Virus record (IMG/VR): IMGVR_UViG_3300028840_001395
Span: 248,001-312,000 of that record
Length of the DNA: 64,000 bases
DNA from: a virus
Reading direction: 5' to 3' (one strand)
Shown here piece after piece: positions 1-7,414 of the stretch. The notes beneath the pieces are model-generated. The model worked only from the letters and a program-made list of their open reading frames with translations, made no database searches and had not been told where the DNA came from. The stretch's first letter is position 1. The number at the start of each line of letters is the position of its first letter. A program made the position numbers and the translations under genes.

Positions 1-334
1 TCTGTCCGTTCATGCAGCCCTCGATCTCTTCCAGCGCCTTTGCCCGCTTGGCTTCCTGGCGCTCGACGCCTTCGGCCACATACTCCAGTAGCGTCTTGCC
101 CCGTAGACGGGCGACGATGAACATGACCACGAACAAGGGCCAGCGAATGAACGCTCCGAGAGCCTTCATCAAGGGGATACCCCCCTCGGACTCGCCCAAG
201 ACCTTACGGAGCCAGTCACGGAAGCTCGCGCCCCTCGATTGGACGAGGGCGACCTCGAACAAGATCACTGTGGGCAGCGCGAAGGTGCCCACGAAGAGAT
301 ACCCGAGTGAGATATTGAGGAAGGTGTCCATCAT
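1..334 (-). CDS. Partial membrane-associated protein, runs off the left edge
   Basis: The reading frame opens at ATG 334 (a second ATG follows directly, either could be used) and is still open at base 1, so the C-terminus is missing. A GGAGGA sequence lies immediately before the start. The visible 111 residues have an N-terminal hydrophobic stretch (about residues 5-28) and a second one (about 66-80) followed by a basic, then acidic helical segment. This suggests an integral membrane protein with a cytoplasmic tail. It overlaps the stop of the upstream receiver-like gene by 4 nt, so the two are probably co-translated. I do not recognise a family; a holin or inner-membrane accessory protein is possible but unproven. 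Confidence 0.6.
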   Translation of the reverse strand, partial: MMDTFLNISLGYLFVGTFALPTVILFEVALVQSRGASFRDWLRKVLGESEGGIPLMKALGAFIRWPLFVVMFIVARLRGKTLLEYVAEGVERQEAKRAKALEEIEGCMNGQ

Positions 335-762
335 TCCTCCGCACTTTGGCGGCGGCGCATCACCAGGAGGGCGTCACGCTTCTTGTTGATGCTCTCGATG
401 GCCTGTTGCATCTTCGTCCAGACCGAGGCGTTGTCCGAGTGAATCCGGATCTCGTCCGGTATCACGTCCAGGTTCTCGTGGACGGCGATCTGCTCCTCCA
501 ACCACGTCAACACGTCGTAGCCCGTGCGGCCTTCGGGGTCTGGTGTCCCGAACCCGTAGCAGCCACCCAGGTCGTGATCGAGCGAGAGGATGCCGACCTC
601 GCCGGTCTCCAGCATGGCGATGGTGTCGGCCACAGACCGAACCACGAGCCAGGTCGTCGGTGAATCCTTGATGTACTCGGGCGGATGCTCGACCCACACG
701 CCCTTGTCGTCCGGCACACCCCGGATGTCGTCCAGGTAGACGTTGACCTTGTTGTCACCCAT
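331..762 (-). CDS. Cyclic-phosphate-processing receiver-like domain protein
   Basis: The 143-residue product reads as one receiver-like domain. An N-terminal beta strand ends in YLDDIR, and a second acidic site, SLDHDLGG, follows around residue 62. This LDD-R plus LDHDLG pattern is the signature of the cpREC (cyclic-phosphate processing receiver) family, receiver-fold proteins predicted to act on cyclic phosphates or RNA ends rather than as two-component receivers. ATG 762 is preferred over the TTG three codons upstream because GGGAGGG then sits 9 nt away. It overlaps the downstream membrane protein by 4 nt. A -10-like TAGAAT lies at 786-791. Family assignment is fairly sure from the motifs; substrate and role in infection are unknown. 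Confidence 0.75.
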   Translation of the reverse strand: MGDNKVNVYLDDIRGVPDDKGVWVEHPPEYIKDSPTTWLVVRSVADTIAMLETGEVGILSLDHDLGGCYGFGTPDPEGRTGYDVLTWLEEQIAVHENLDVIPDEIRIHSDNASVWTKMQQAIESINKKRDALLVMRRRQSAEE

Positions 763-788
763 AACGCTCAACCCTCCCTGGCTCTATT

Positions 789-1250
789 CTACACGGCAAC
801 CTTGCGACGTTCCAGTTCCGCCAAGATCGCCTCCAGGGGCACCTCCCGCAGCCCGTAGGGGTCGAGAGGCTCGTCGGGGTCGGTGAGGCACGCCTGGAAG
901 CTCTCGGCCTCCTTCACGGCGGTCTTCGGTCCCTTGGAGGGCATCAGGACGAGCTTGTCCGCGTGAACCTCGGTGATGACCCCCCACATCCGGTCGCGGC
1001 TGCGTCGGCCCCCGCCCGAGATGTAGTCCCCGGCGAACTCGACCGGGACTCCGGGTTTGGCCCACTCGGGAATCAGGTAGTAGAAGTCGTCCCCCCGCGC
1101 CTTGTCTGCGAAGTGGCGCTTGAGGCCACCGGGGGCGGTCGGGTCGATGGCGATCTTGGCCCACCAGTTCTTGCCCCGCTTGTGGTTCTCCCACTTGGGA
1201 ACCTCGGTCAGTGCGCCGTGCTCGATGGCCAGGGTGATGGTGTCGCTCAT
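789..1250 (-). CDS. Phage protein of unknown function
   Basis: The product is 153 residues from ATG 1250, which overlaps the TGA of the upstream zinc-ribbon gene by 4 nt, so coupling fixes the start. The sequence is soluble and mixed alpha/beta, with a Trp-rich N-terminal third (KWENHKRGKNWWAKIAI) and a Gly/Arg loop (GGGRRSRDR) around residues 78-86. No signal peptide, membrane segment or catalytic motif is visible and I do not recognise a family. Its place among small coupled genes downstream of early-type promoters suggests an accessory early function. Confidence 0.65.
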   Translation of the reverse strand: MSDTITLAIEHGALTEVPKWENHKRGKNWWAKIAIDPTAPGGLKRHFADKARGDDFYYLIPEWAKPGVPVEFAGDYISGGGRRSRDRMWGVITEVHADKLVLMPSKGPKTAVKEAESFQACLTDPDEPLDPYGLREVPLEAILAELERRKVAV

Positions 1251-1429
1251 CGCCCGATCCCCTTGAAGTTGTAGTTGCCCGCCCGGATTGCCGCCTCGTC
1301 GGCCCTCCGTGCCTCCTCGAAGCGCGGATCCTCCCGCTCCTTGTCGGAGCAGTCGAGGCAGATCTCCTGGGTGTTGAACATCGACATGATGTGGCAGCTT
1401 GTCTCTTTCCCGCATCGCTGGCAGCGCAT
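1247..1429 (-). CDS. Small zinc-ribbon protein
   Basis: A 60-residue protein that starts MRCQRCGKE and carries a second CLDC pair about 20 residues later, giving a C-x2-C...C-x2-C zinc-ribbon arrangement in its first half. The rest is an acidic, charged helix. Such tiny zinc ribbons are common in phage early regions. They usually bind nucleic acid or a host protein, but nothing here fixes the partner. The stop overlaps the start of the following gene (ATGA). Confidence 0.7.
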   Translation of the reverse strand: MRCQRCGKETSCHIMSMFNTQEICLDCSDKEREDPRFEEARRADEAAIRAGNYNFKGIGR

Positions 1430-1442
1430 CGTGACCTCCCGG

Positions 1443-2216
1443 CTAGCTCGCGTTGGCCTTGCGGAAGCGGTCGTAGCACTCGGACTCGGTGACCTCGCGG
1501 CCCAGCTCCTTGAACAGCGCCCGGAGCGCCCGGTTGTAGGCGGTGGACCGGCGCTGGACCTCGGAGCGGCTGCACTCGCCGTCGCAGGTCAGGTTCTCGG
1601 GCGACAGGTTCCCGTACACCCGGTCGATGTCATCGAGGATGTCATCCTCGTCGCGCTTGCCGGTGAGCGGGGTCACGTCGCTGCGCTTGGGGGTCCGGGT
1701 CTCGCCCGTGGTGAGCAGGAGCCGGACGCGCCCGTCGCCCAGGAAGCCCTCGACCGTGCCGGTCTCGGTGCCGTTGAAGGGGTTGGTGTAGGTCACCCGG
1801 TCGCCCACCTTGAAGTCGTGGTTCGCGCCGCCGTCCGCGTCGGGCAGGTTCGGAACCACCTGGGAGACCATCATCTTGTAGCGGCCCCCGCGAGCCCCCT
1901 CCACCAGGATGGGGTACTTGCGGTTGCGGGGCTTGAGCCCCGTGATGGTGAACTCGCGCCCCTCGCACTGGAACTTCGCGCCGAAGTGCTCGGGCTTGAG
2001 GCCGAAGCGTCCGCAGTGCTTCTCGAAGTCGGCCCGCTGGTTGTCCTTCGGCACCGTCAGGGCGACCTTGGTGTGGGTCGCCGTGTCGGAGAACTTGAAC
2101 CGCTCGGGCGTGTACTCCAGCCCGAACCGCTCGGCCACCTCGCGCATCGCCTTGCGGATGGCCTCGTTGACCTCGCCCACGTTTCTCCGGTCGAACTTGG
2201 TGATCTTGGTCGTCAT
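1443..2216 (-). CDS. Phage protein of unknown function with central GLKPRNRKYPI motif
   Basis: 257 residues from ATG 2216. The N-terminal half is basic and helical; around residues 95-110 is FTITGLKPRNRKYPILVEG, a motif that recurs in uncharacterised phage proteins. A beta-rich SH3/KOW-like segment follows (FKVGDRVTYTNPFNGTETG), then an acidic linker and a helical C-terminus with three Cys. The KOW-like part hints at nucleic-acid or ribosome contact, but that is inference. It is the first gene behind the conserved early-type promoter at 2235-2263. Confidence 0.65.
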   Translation of the reverse strand: MTTKITKFDRRNVGEVNEAIRKAMREVAERFGLEYTPERFKFSDTATHTKVALTVPKDNQRADFEKHCGRFGLKPEHFGAKFQCEGREFTITGLKPRNRKYPILVEGARGGRYKMMVSQVVPNLPDADGGANHDFKVGDRVTYTNPFNGTETGTVEGFLGDGRVRLLLTTGETRTPKRSDVTPLTGKRDEDDILDDIDRVYGNLSPENLTCDGECSRSEVQRRSTAYNRALRALFKELGREVTESECYDRFRKANAS

Positions 2217-2234
2217 CGCGTGTTCCTCCTGTCC

Positions 2235-2263
2235 AGACTACTCTGTGGTCGAGTCGAGTAAGA
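2235..2263 (-). promoter_or_regulatory. Early-type promoter, copy 1
   Basis: On the minus strand TCTTAC (2263-2258), a 17-nt spacer and TAGTCT (2240-2235), flanked by the shared extension AGAG before TAGTCT. The same layout occurs seven times in the window. It lies 19 nt upstream of the ATG at 2216. Confidence 0.7.
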
Positions 2264-2275
2264 CCCCGCCTCCGG

Positions 2276-3067
2276 TCAGGCGCAGCGCTTGATGGTGTCG
2301 AGCAGGTCGTCGGTGGCGACGAAGCCCTGCTTGACCGCCTCGGCAGCCGCCGTGCCACCGGCCCGCAGGATGAAGTCCGTGCCCGGCTCCAGCCTGTAGG
2401 ACACGTAGCGCCGCACCGGCAGCTTGCTGCGGAGCAGGCCCTTGGCGACCGTCTTGGCCTTCGACTTGGCCTTCGGCACCGGGCCGTTCGGGGCCGGGGT
2501 GATGACCGTCTCGTGGATCTTCAGCCCCTGGAGGTAGATGGTGCCCGGCAGCGGGGCCTTGGCCTCGCCGGGGTTGCACTCGCGGCACTGGCAGTTGGCC
2601 TTGCCGCTGCACTTGTAGACCCGCGCTCCCCGGACGGGCTCGCCGTCGAGGGTCAGGCCGTCGAACACGTCCTGGGTGGTGGAGGTGGACTCGGCGTTGG
2701 GGTCGAGCGTCCGCTCGAAGCTGGCGACCAGCTCGTCCCGCGCCGCCGTGAAGTCGGCCAGCGTCAGGGCGTTGCCCTTGCCGTCCACGATGCCCTTGGC
2801 GGTCGCGTCGGCCAGGGCGGCGTCGAGGTCGGCGTCCCGCACCTGCTCCAAGGAGCGGCGCACCAGGTTCTCGTAGCGGAAGCCGGTCAGGATGACGACG
2901 TGAACCTCGTCGTCACCGTAGGTCTTCCGGGCCGCGCCCCGCCCGCGCTCCGTGCCGCGCTTGCGGGTGATGAGGCCGGTGAAGGTGCCCTTGCGGGCGT
3001 CCTTGAGCAGCAGGCCGAGCAGGTCGGAGTTGCTGTTGCTGCGGGCCGTGCGAGTCGTCGTTGCCAT
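2276..3067 (-). CDS. Phage protein of unknown function with Cys-rich loop
   Basis: 263 residues. An N-terminal Ser/Asn/Arg-rich tail leads into a region with TYGDDEVHVVILTGFRYENL (about residues 49-68) and an acidic helical segment, then a compact cysteine cluster (YKCSGKANCQCRECNPG, about residues 150-166) that could bind one zinc, and a basic Lys/Pro stretch. The C-terminus carries a strand-rich segment. I do not recognise the family. It has its own copy of the early-type promoter (3093-3121) with GGAG a few bases before the ATG, so strong early expression is expected. Confidence 0.65.
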   Translation of the reverse strand: MATTTRTARSNSNSDLLGLLLKDARKGTFTGLITRKRGTERGRGAARKTYGDDEVHVVILTGFRYENLVRRSLEQVRDADLDAALADATAKGIVDGKGNALTLADFTAARDELVASFERTLDPNAESTSTTQDVFDGLTLDGEPVRGARVYKCSGKANCQCRECNPGEAKAPLPGTIYLQGLKIHETVITPAPNGPVPKAKSKAKTVAKGLLRSKLPVRRYVSYRLEPGTDFILRAGGTAAAEAVKQGFVATDDLLDTIKRCA

Positions 3068-3092
3068 CTTCGTTCTCCTTTCGTCCTCACCT

Positions 3093-3121
3093 AGACTACT
3101 CTGGCCCAGACCGAAATAAGA
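3093..3121 (-). promoter_or_regulatory. Early-type promoter, copy 2
   Basis: Minus strand: TCTTAT (3121-3116), 17-nt spacer, TAGTCT (3098-3093), followed by AGGTGAGGA. It is divergent to copy 3 and drives the gene starting at 3067. Confidence 0.75.
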
Positions 3122-3141
3122 CCGTCCTAAGACGGTTTTTT
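3120..3141 (+). terminator. Hairpin with T-run between divergent promoters
   Basis: ACCGTC-CTAA-GACGGT followed by six T residues is a textbook intrinsic terminator on the plus strand. Read on the minus strand the same stem is followed by CTTATTT, so it might also stop minus-strand read-through from the virion genes. It overlaps the -35 region of promoter copy 2. Confidence 0.6.
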
Positions 3142-3178
3142 CTTTCTAAGGAACGCGCGTCCCGCGTAGAGAAAAGGG

Positions 3179-3207
3179 TCTTATCTCGGCCCACCACAGA
3201 GTAGTCT
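3179..3207 (+). promoter_or_regulatory. Early-type promoter, copy 3, in front of the structured RNA
   Basis: TCTTAT (3179-3184), 17-nt spacer, TAGTCT (3202-3207). Transcription would start near 3213-3214, exactly at the 5' edge of the structured region. No reading frame with a ribosome site follows for about 600 nt. Confidence 0.75.
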
Positions 3208-3800
3208 AGGTGAACGGGGAGCGAAGCATAGAGGCAAGCTCCCAAGCTCTGTGAGAAGTCAAGACTATGGGCGGCTTGGAGGGCTCGGTAGGCGGCTCCG
3301 AAAGGGGTAACCTCCGCCGGTTGCAACCTGGACGGGGTACCGAGTCGAGGGTTCAATTCCACTCCCGCTCACACACGAAGAAGTCGGTGCCCCGAGGGGG
3401 TGCCGATAGGATAGACTGCCAGAGGCTTCAACCAAGGAGGGTTCAGCCGATGGGCTAGAGTCAGCCCTACGATGTCCCTGAACTGGTCCTGGGGCATCGT
3501 GGAAAGACGCTCACCACCCTTGAGGAGAGCGTCCTGGGCAACGAGGTTCAGGGGCCTCCCGGAACCCCCCGAGGCCAGCTTGCAATGGGCGAGCTGGGGC
3601 TGGTACTCGGGCCGGGGGGATGGTATAGACCAGGCAAGGTTGACAGCTCCGGCCCCAACCCTCGGCGGAGGGATTCGAGCACGGACGACGCTAGGCCCGC
3701 TCTGCGTGGATGTCGCGTGACAGTCGGCTCGATACCCGGTGATGTGCGAGGCCCAAGTCGAGTGAACGGTGCCGAGACTAGCGGCACCCTCACTTGCACC
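3208..3800 (+). ncRNA. Candidate large structured noncoding RNA
   Basis: About 590 nt without a credible gene but dense in perfect or near-perfect helices. These include GGGAGC/GCTCCC (3217-3222/3238-3243), CCAAGC/GCTTGG (3242-3247/3274-3279), CTCGGTA/TACCGAG (3284-3290/3338-3344) and GGCGG/CCGCC enclosing CTCC-GAAA-GGGG (3291-3318). A 9-bp hairpin spans 3385-3405. Others are ACGATG/CATCGT (3469-3474/3495-3500), GACGCTC/GAGCGTC (3506-3512/3527-3533), CCCGAG/CTCGGG (3568-3573/3606-3611) enclosing a 7-bp hairpin (3577-3595), and AGTGA...GGTGCCG/CGGCACC...TCACT (3761-3794). A T-loop-like GGTTCAATTCC lies at 3350-3360. The 5' end (3212-3218) can pair with 3364-3370 at six of seven positions. Size, phage location and T-loop recall the GOLLD and ROOL classes, but identity with either is not shown. 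Confidence 0.65.
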
Positions 3801-3857
3801 CCCGAAGCGGACTGGAGTAGAGTGACCCCATGATCTTCGCACTCATCGGAGCCGACT

Positions 3858-3899
3858 TCCAACGGACGTTCGCGCGGGTTACGCCCGCGCCCGTTGGAG
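3858..3899 (+). promoter_or_regulatory. Hairpin leader ending at the ribosome site
   Basis: CCAACG (3859-3864) can pair with CGTTGG (3892-3897), enclosing GCGCGGG/CCCGCGC with a TTACG loop. The outer stem covers part of the GGAGG ribosome site for the ATG at 3906, so the structure could limit translation. A -10-like TAGAGT lies upstream at 3818-3823. Confidence 0.5.
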
Positions 3900-3905
3900 G
3901 TCAAC

Positions 3906-4253
3906 ATGGCACGAGGAATCGCGTTTCGTAGGCACCACACCCATCGGGTCTGCCACAACCGCCGAACCCTTCACCTGGCCCTCATGTCGGATCTGACTGA
4001 GGCTGACATCGGACGGTGGGGTTACCCCACCTGGTACGACAAACGGTGTCTCTTCGGGTGCAACTGCTCGGCCAAGACTCCGGGCCGTCCCCGCCGGGGT
4101 CATGGGGTTTGTCGCACGGGTCAGCGGGATCGCATCTACAACTGGCGTCGTGAGGCCGTCCGCATCGGTCATCTGTCTCGGTTCTACTCGGGTGTGGACT
4201 GGGACTCGGATGAGGTGGTGCTGGCTACTTCGGGGACTGACTACAGCTACTGA
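3906..4253 (+). CDS. Small basic Cys/His protein, RRHH family
   Basis: 115 residues from ATG 3906, chosen because GGAGG lies 5 nt upstream. The N-terminus reads MARGIAFRRHHTHR and the middle has CLFGCNCSAKTPGRPRRGHG. This FRRHH...C-x-C...(N/T)PG-R layout resembles a widespread family of tiny uncharacterised basic proteins in bacteria and phages, probably zinc-binding and nucleic-acid-binding. It is the only plausible protein gene downstream of the structured RNA on the same strand, and its stop abuts the stop of the convergent gene at 4254. Function unknown; the RNA neighbourhood makes an RNA-binding role the most natural guess. Confidence 0.65.
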   Translation: MARGIAFRRHHTHRVCHNRRTLHLALMSDLTEADIGRWGYPTWYDKRCLFGCNCSAKTPGRPRRGHGVCRTGQRDRIYNWRREAVRIGHLSRFYSGVDWDSDEVVLATSGTDYSY

Positions 4254-5300
4254 TCACTTCAGGGTGATGTAGGTGTAGATGTTGCTCTTCTCGCCATCGT
4301 GGACATCGACGCTCTTGATCTTGTCCTTGAAAGGCCGCAGGGCCGGATCGAGCTTGGAGTGGTACCGCTTGAGTTCCTCCTCGACCATCTCCTGATACCG
4401 CTGCCACCCATACTCGGACTCACCCTCCTTGGGGAGCCAGTCGGAGCGATACCCACCCTCGATCCTGAGATTGTCCTTCGAGATGGTGGTCTCGTGACGA
4501 CTCCAGGACATTCCCATGTCATCGGTGATGCGCTTCAGGACGGCTGCGATGGCCTGTGCCGTTTCCGCCCGAGCAGCAGTGGCATCGGCTTCGCCCTTCA
4601 TTCCAGGCCAGCCCCGAAGCAACTCAAGGAAGTTCAGGGCGACAGCCTTGGCGTCCTTGACAGTGGCCGCACCCATGCGGCCCACGTTCATCTGGAGGCC
4701 TTCCTTCTGGCCCGTGTTCTCCCAGACGGTGAGCTGTGCCGGAATCCCGTGGGACTGGTGCTCGTCAATGCGGAAGGTGACCAGGAAGGTGTGACCCGGC
4801 CCGCCGTAGCGGTAGTGCCCCTCGGGCTTCTGCCAGGCTTCGATCTGGAGCTTCTTCGGGTCAACGAGCTTTGCCTTGATCATGCGAGCCGCTGCAGCGG
4901 TGACCTTCTTCAGCGCCGGAGGCATCTGCTTCTTGGAGAGCCTCTGGATCATCTTGGTCGCGTCGGTGACGTGCTTCTGGAATCGCTTCACCATCGTCTG
5001 AGCGTCACGGAGAGCCCTCGCAGCCGTCTTGTCCTCGGGATAGGCTGCGATGACCTCTTCGACGCTTTGGAGAACGCCCTGCGCCGCCTTGAGGCCCGCC
5101 CTGGCCTTCTTGAGCGCATCCAACTGGGAACGCACGTCGGCATCCCCGGCAGCCATCTTGTAGTGCAGGCCGAAGGTGTCGGTCACCTCCTCGATGTTCT
5201 GGGACAGCTCATCGAGGGTGTCGAGCGTATCGAGCAGCTTCCCCATGTTGGGGAGCGCCGCCTGCTTGGCGACCCATCGAGCGGCGACGCGCTTCTTCAT
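4254..5300 (-). CDS. Probable virion protein with N-terminal RVAARW tag
   Basis: 348 residues from ATG 5300 (a longer upstream frame has no ribosome site). It begins MKKRVAARWVAKQA, one of several proteins here with an R-V-A-A-R-aromatic tag. Residues about 20-185 are almost entirely helical, with heptad-like Leu/Val/Ala spacing consistent with a coiled coil. The C-terminal 160 residues are alpha/beta with Tyr/Gly/His-rich turns (GHYRYGGPGHTFLVTFRID) and I cannot assign them. It follows the Dps-like gene by 2 nt, so it belongs to the same operon. A structural or DNA-associated virion protein is inferred from context only. Confidence 0.65.
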   Translation of the reverse strand: MKKRVAARWVAKQAALPNMGKLLDTLDTLDELSQNIEEVTDTFGLHYKMAAGDADVRSQLDALKKARAGLKAAQGVLQSVEEVIAAYPEDKTAARALRDAQTMVKRFQKHVTDATKMIQRLSKKQMPPALKKVTAAAARMIKAKLVDPKKLQIEAWQKPEGHYRYGGPGHTFLVTFRIDEHQSHGIPAQLTVWENTGQKEGLQMNVGRMGAATVKDAKAVALNFLELLRGWPGMKGEADATAARAETAQAIAAVLKRITDDMGMSWSRHETTISKDNLRIEGGYRSDWLPKEGESEYGWQRYQEMVEEELKRYHSKLDPALRPFKDKIKSVDVHDGEKSNIYTYITLK

Positions 5301-5302
5301 GT

Positions 5303-5848
5303 CTACTTCCCCTTGGCCAGATACCAGGCCGCAACCCGACCGGCATGACCGCCCCGGAGCCGCTGCTTGAGCAGGTACACGTTGGTCTCGTGGGCGTTCG
5401 CCAGAGCAGCCAGGTAGTCGTTCATCCCGAGCGGCAGGTTGCCCTGGTCTTCCAGGCTCTCGAACATGACCTTGAGAAGCACCTGGAGGGTCTCTTCGGC
5501 AGCCAGCGCCCGGCGGATGGGGTCTTCGTAGCCCATCCACATCTTGACGACCTCGGCCTCCCACAGAATCTGGGCGTGTGGGTCGATGGCTTCGGAGCCG
5601 TAGTAGGCGATGATCTTCTCACCCAGCGTGTCGATCTCCTCGATGGGCGGACTCTCCTCCTCGTCGTCCCCGATGTAGAGGCGCTCGAACAGAAGGTGGT
5701 CGCCGTAGAAGCTGCTCCCCTTGACCTTCCAGTGGGTCGTCCAGTGAAGCCACTGCATCGCCCGCAAGACTCCCAGCAGTTGGGTGTAGAGGCCCTGAGC
5801 ATCGGCCTGCTTCCATTGGGCGGCGAGCTTGGCCAGTTGCTTCTTCAT
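5303..5848 (-). CDS. Dps-like ferritin-fold protein
   Basis: 181 residues with the Dps/ferritin-like signature: LHWTTHWKVKG (H39), FYGDHLLFERLY (H51) and IEEIDTLGEKI (D73, E77). The 12-residue H-H spacing and 4-residue D-E spacing match the inter-subunit ferroxidase site of Dps. An acidic insert (DDEEESPP) lengthens the loop between them. Family Dps proteins form 12-mers that oxidise and store iron and protect or bind DNA. The C-terminus carries the tag GRVAAWYLAKGK, shared with neighbouring probable virion proteins, so it may be packaged or made late. Enzyme activity is inferred from conserved residues. Start is ATG 5848. Confidence 0.8.
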   Translation of the reverse strand: MKKQLAKLAAQWKQADAQGLYTQLLGVLRAMQWLHWTTHWKVKGSSFYGDHLLFERLYIGDDEEESPPIEEIDTLGEKIIAYYGSEAIDPHAQILWEAEVVKMWMGYEDPIRRALAAEETLQVLLKVMFESLEDQGNLPLGMNDYLAALANAHETNVYLLKQRLRGGHAGRVAAWYLAKGK

Positions 5849-5860
5849 CGCATCCTCACT

Positions 5861-7414
5861 TCAGTTCGATGTCATGGAAGCCACGTAGCGAGCGGCTACA
5901 CGGGCGGCAAACTTGTGGACTTCGAGGCGCAGGTTACGATCCCCGAGCGCTTCCTGCGCCTGGCTCAAGAGTTCCTCGGGAACTCCCATGAGAGAGGCGA
6001 CATCCTCGGCATCGACGTGAGACATCGTTTCAGAGCCATCCTCGAACTTGACGATCCCGAGGGTGTCAGGGGCCACGTCGAAGGACACGTCCTCGACCTT
6101 GACCCCCGGTGAGGGGAAGTTCTTGGCGTCGCTGATGATGGCAGCCCGCCGAAGGTAGCGGGCTGCCACGCGAGCAGCCCATCTACCACTGCCCAGGCCC
6201 TCGATCTGTTCCAACAGGGTCTTCTGCTGACTAGGTTTCATCGCCCGCCACTGCCGCCGGTAGTAGGCGTAGGCCTGGCGCTCGGTCATGTCCAGTTCGC
6301 CGTCCTGCCAGAAGTTCTCAGGCCCCTGCTCCTTCCACTCACCGATCACTGAATTCAGTTCCGAGTCGCTCATGCGGTTGAACGGCCCTTCCTCCTCCCT
6401 GGCCTTCCCCAGTGCCACGAAGACCTTGGCGATCTTGTCCGCGATGGCGGCGACCTGCCGGGTTGTCCTGTCCACGTTGGACTTCGGAGCCACCTTGAAT
6501 GGCCGCAGGAGCTTGGCCATCTTGTCCCACTCGGCCCGGTCATTGAACCCAGTCGGGTTTACGATCAGCCGGTAGCGACCATCGGGCTGGATGGGCTGGG
6601 GTGGATTGCTCATCCGTTCGGCTGTGAAGGCCGTGTACGCATCGTGTAGGGCGAACTCCAGCCGGGCCTTGTTCCCGGCCATCTGCGGGAGCATCAGGTC
6701 AGCATGGAGCTTGACGAACCGACCCTCAAGCTCGGGCGGCAGGGTGCCGGGCTTGTACCGCAGCACGGGCATGGGCTGACGGGTGAACTTGGAGCCAGGG
6801 AAGGCCCTCTGTGCATCCCCCAGCATCCCACCGACTGCGTTGAGCATCTTCTGAACATCCGGCGCGACCTTGACCGCTGCAGTCTTCTTGTCCGCCGCTT
6901 CCATCTGGCCCACCACCTTCTCGGCCCACGCCTGCCCGGCGTCACCACCCCAGAGGAGCCAGGACACGTAGCCCTTGTCATTCCAGGGTTCGTTCTTGTG
7001 CTCCGCAGCGACGGACTTGTTCTTCTGATGCCGGGCGAAGAACGCCTTCATCTGCTTGACGACTTTCGGACTCACCGTGTCCCGGTTCTTCAGGTTGGTC
7101 GCCCGCTGCACCCCGGAGCCGATGCCCTCCTTGGACGCCTCGGAGGGAGTCAACCCGCCCCTGTTCGACGGGCTGGCCTTCTGGCGATACTCCAGACCCT
7201 TCTTCGCTGCACTGGCGACACCCGCAGGGGGCTTGAAGTTGATGTGGTCGTAGCTGGCCTTGGCGGTCTTGCGCCAGCCTCCACCCTGGTCGTTGTACCA
7301 CTTCACAGCCCACTGGCTCGCGTAGGCACTCGGATACACGTCGAAGCGACTCCGGGCCTCGTTCAGCGCCTCTTGCCAGAGAGCCTCGTCGGTCGGTTGG
7401 TTCTCGCGGGCCAT
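5861..7414 (-). CDS. DUF5872/DUF5824-type phage protein with two RVAARY tags
   Basis: 517 residues from ATG 7414, which overlaps the previous stop (TGATG). Residues 1-50 (ALNEARSRFDVYPSAYAS, then a Gly/Trp turn) match the DUF5872 pattern. Residues about 60-160, with SNRGGLTPSEASKEGIGSG and GYVSWLLWGGDAGQAWAEK, match DUF5824, both recurrent in virion-associated phage proteins. A middle region of unknown fold follows. The C-terminal third has the tag RVAARYLRRA, a small domain, and the tag again (FAARVAARYVA) seven residues from the end. The duplicated tag flanking a small domain looks like a targeting or cleavage signal. Biochemical function unknown. Confidence 0.75.
   Translation of the reverse strand: MARENQPTDEALWQEALNEARSRFDVYPSAYASQWAVKWYNDQGGGWRKTAKASYDHINFKPPAGVASAAKKGLEYRQKASPSNRGGLTPSEASKEGIGSGVQRATNLKNRDTVSPKVVKQMKAFFARHQKNKSVAAEHKNEPWNDKGYVSWLLWGGDAGQAWAEKVVGQMEAADKKTAAVKVAPDVQKMLNAVGGMLGDAQRAFPGSKFTRQPMPVLRYKPGTLPPELEGRFVKLHADLMLPQMAGNKARLEFALHDAYTAFTAERMSNPPQPIQPDGRYRLIVNPTGFNDRAEWDKMAKLLRPFKVAPKSNVDRTTRQVAAIADKIAKVFVALGKAREEEGPFNRMSDSELNSVIGEWKEQGPENFWQDGELDMTERQAYAYYRRQWRAMKPSQQKTLLEQIEGLGSGRWAARVAARYLRRAAIISDAKNFPSPGVKVEDVSFDVAPDTLGIVKFEDGSETMSHVDAEDVASLMGVPEELLSQAQEALGDRNLRLEVHKFAARVAARYVASMTSN

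Noticed and set aside
1-389. Plus-strand frame at the left edge
   Set aside because: Antisense to a coherent minus-strand membrane protein that is coupled to its neighbour.
3211-3372. tRNA or tmRNA
   Set aside because: There is a T-loop-like GGTTCAATTCC and a near acceptor pairing, but the T-stem has only two good pairs, there is no CCA and no anticodon or tag frame. Kept as part of the structured RNA.
3211-3800. RNase P RNA or group I intron
   Set aside because: The GAGGAAAGUCC-type core of RNase P and a convincing P7 pairing of group I introns were not found.
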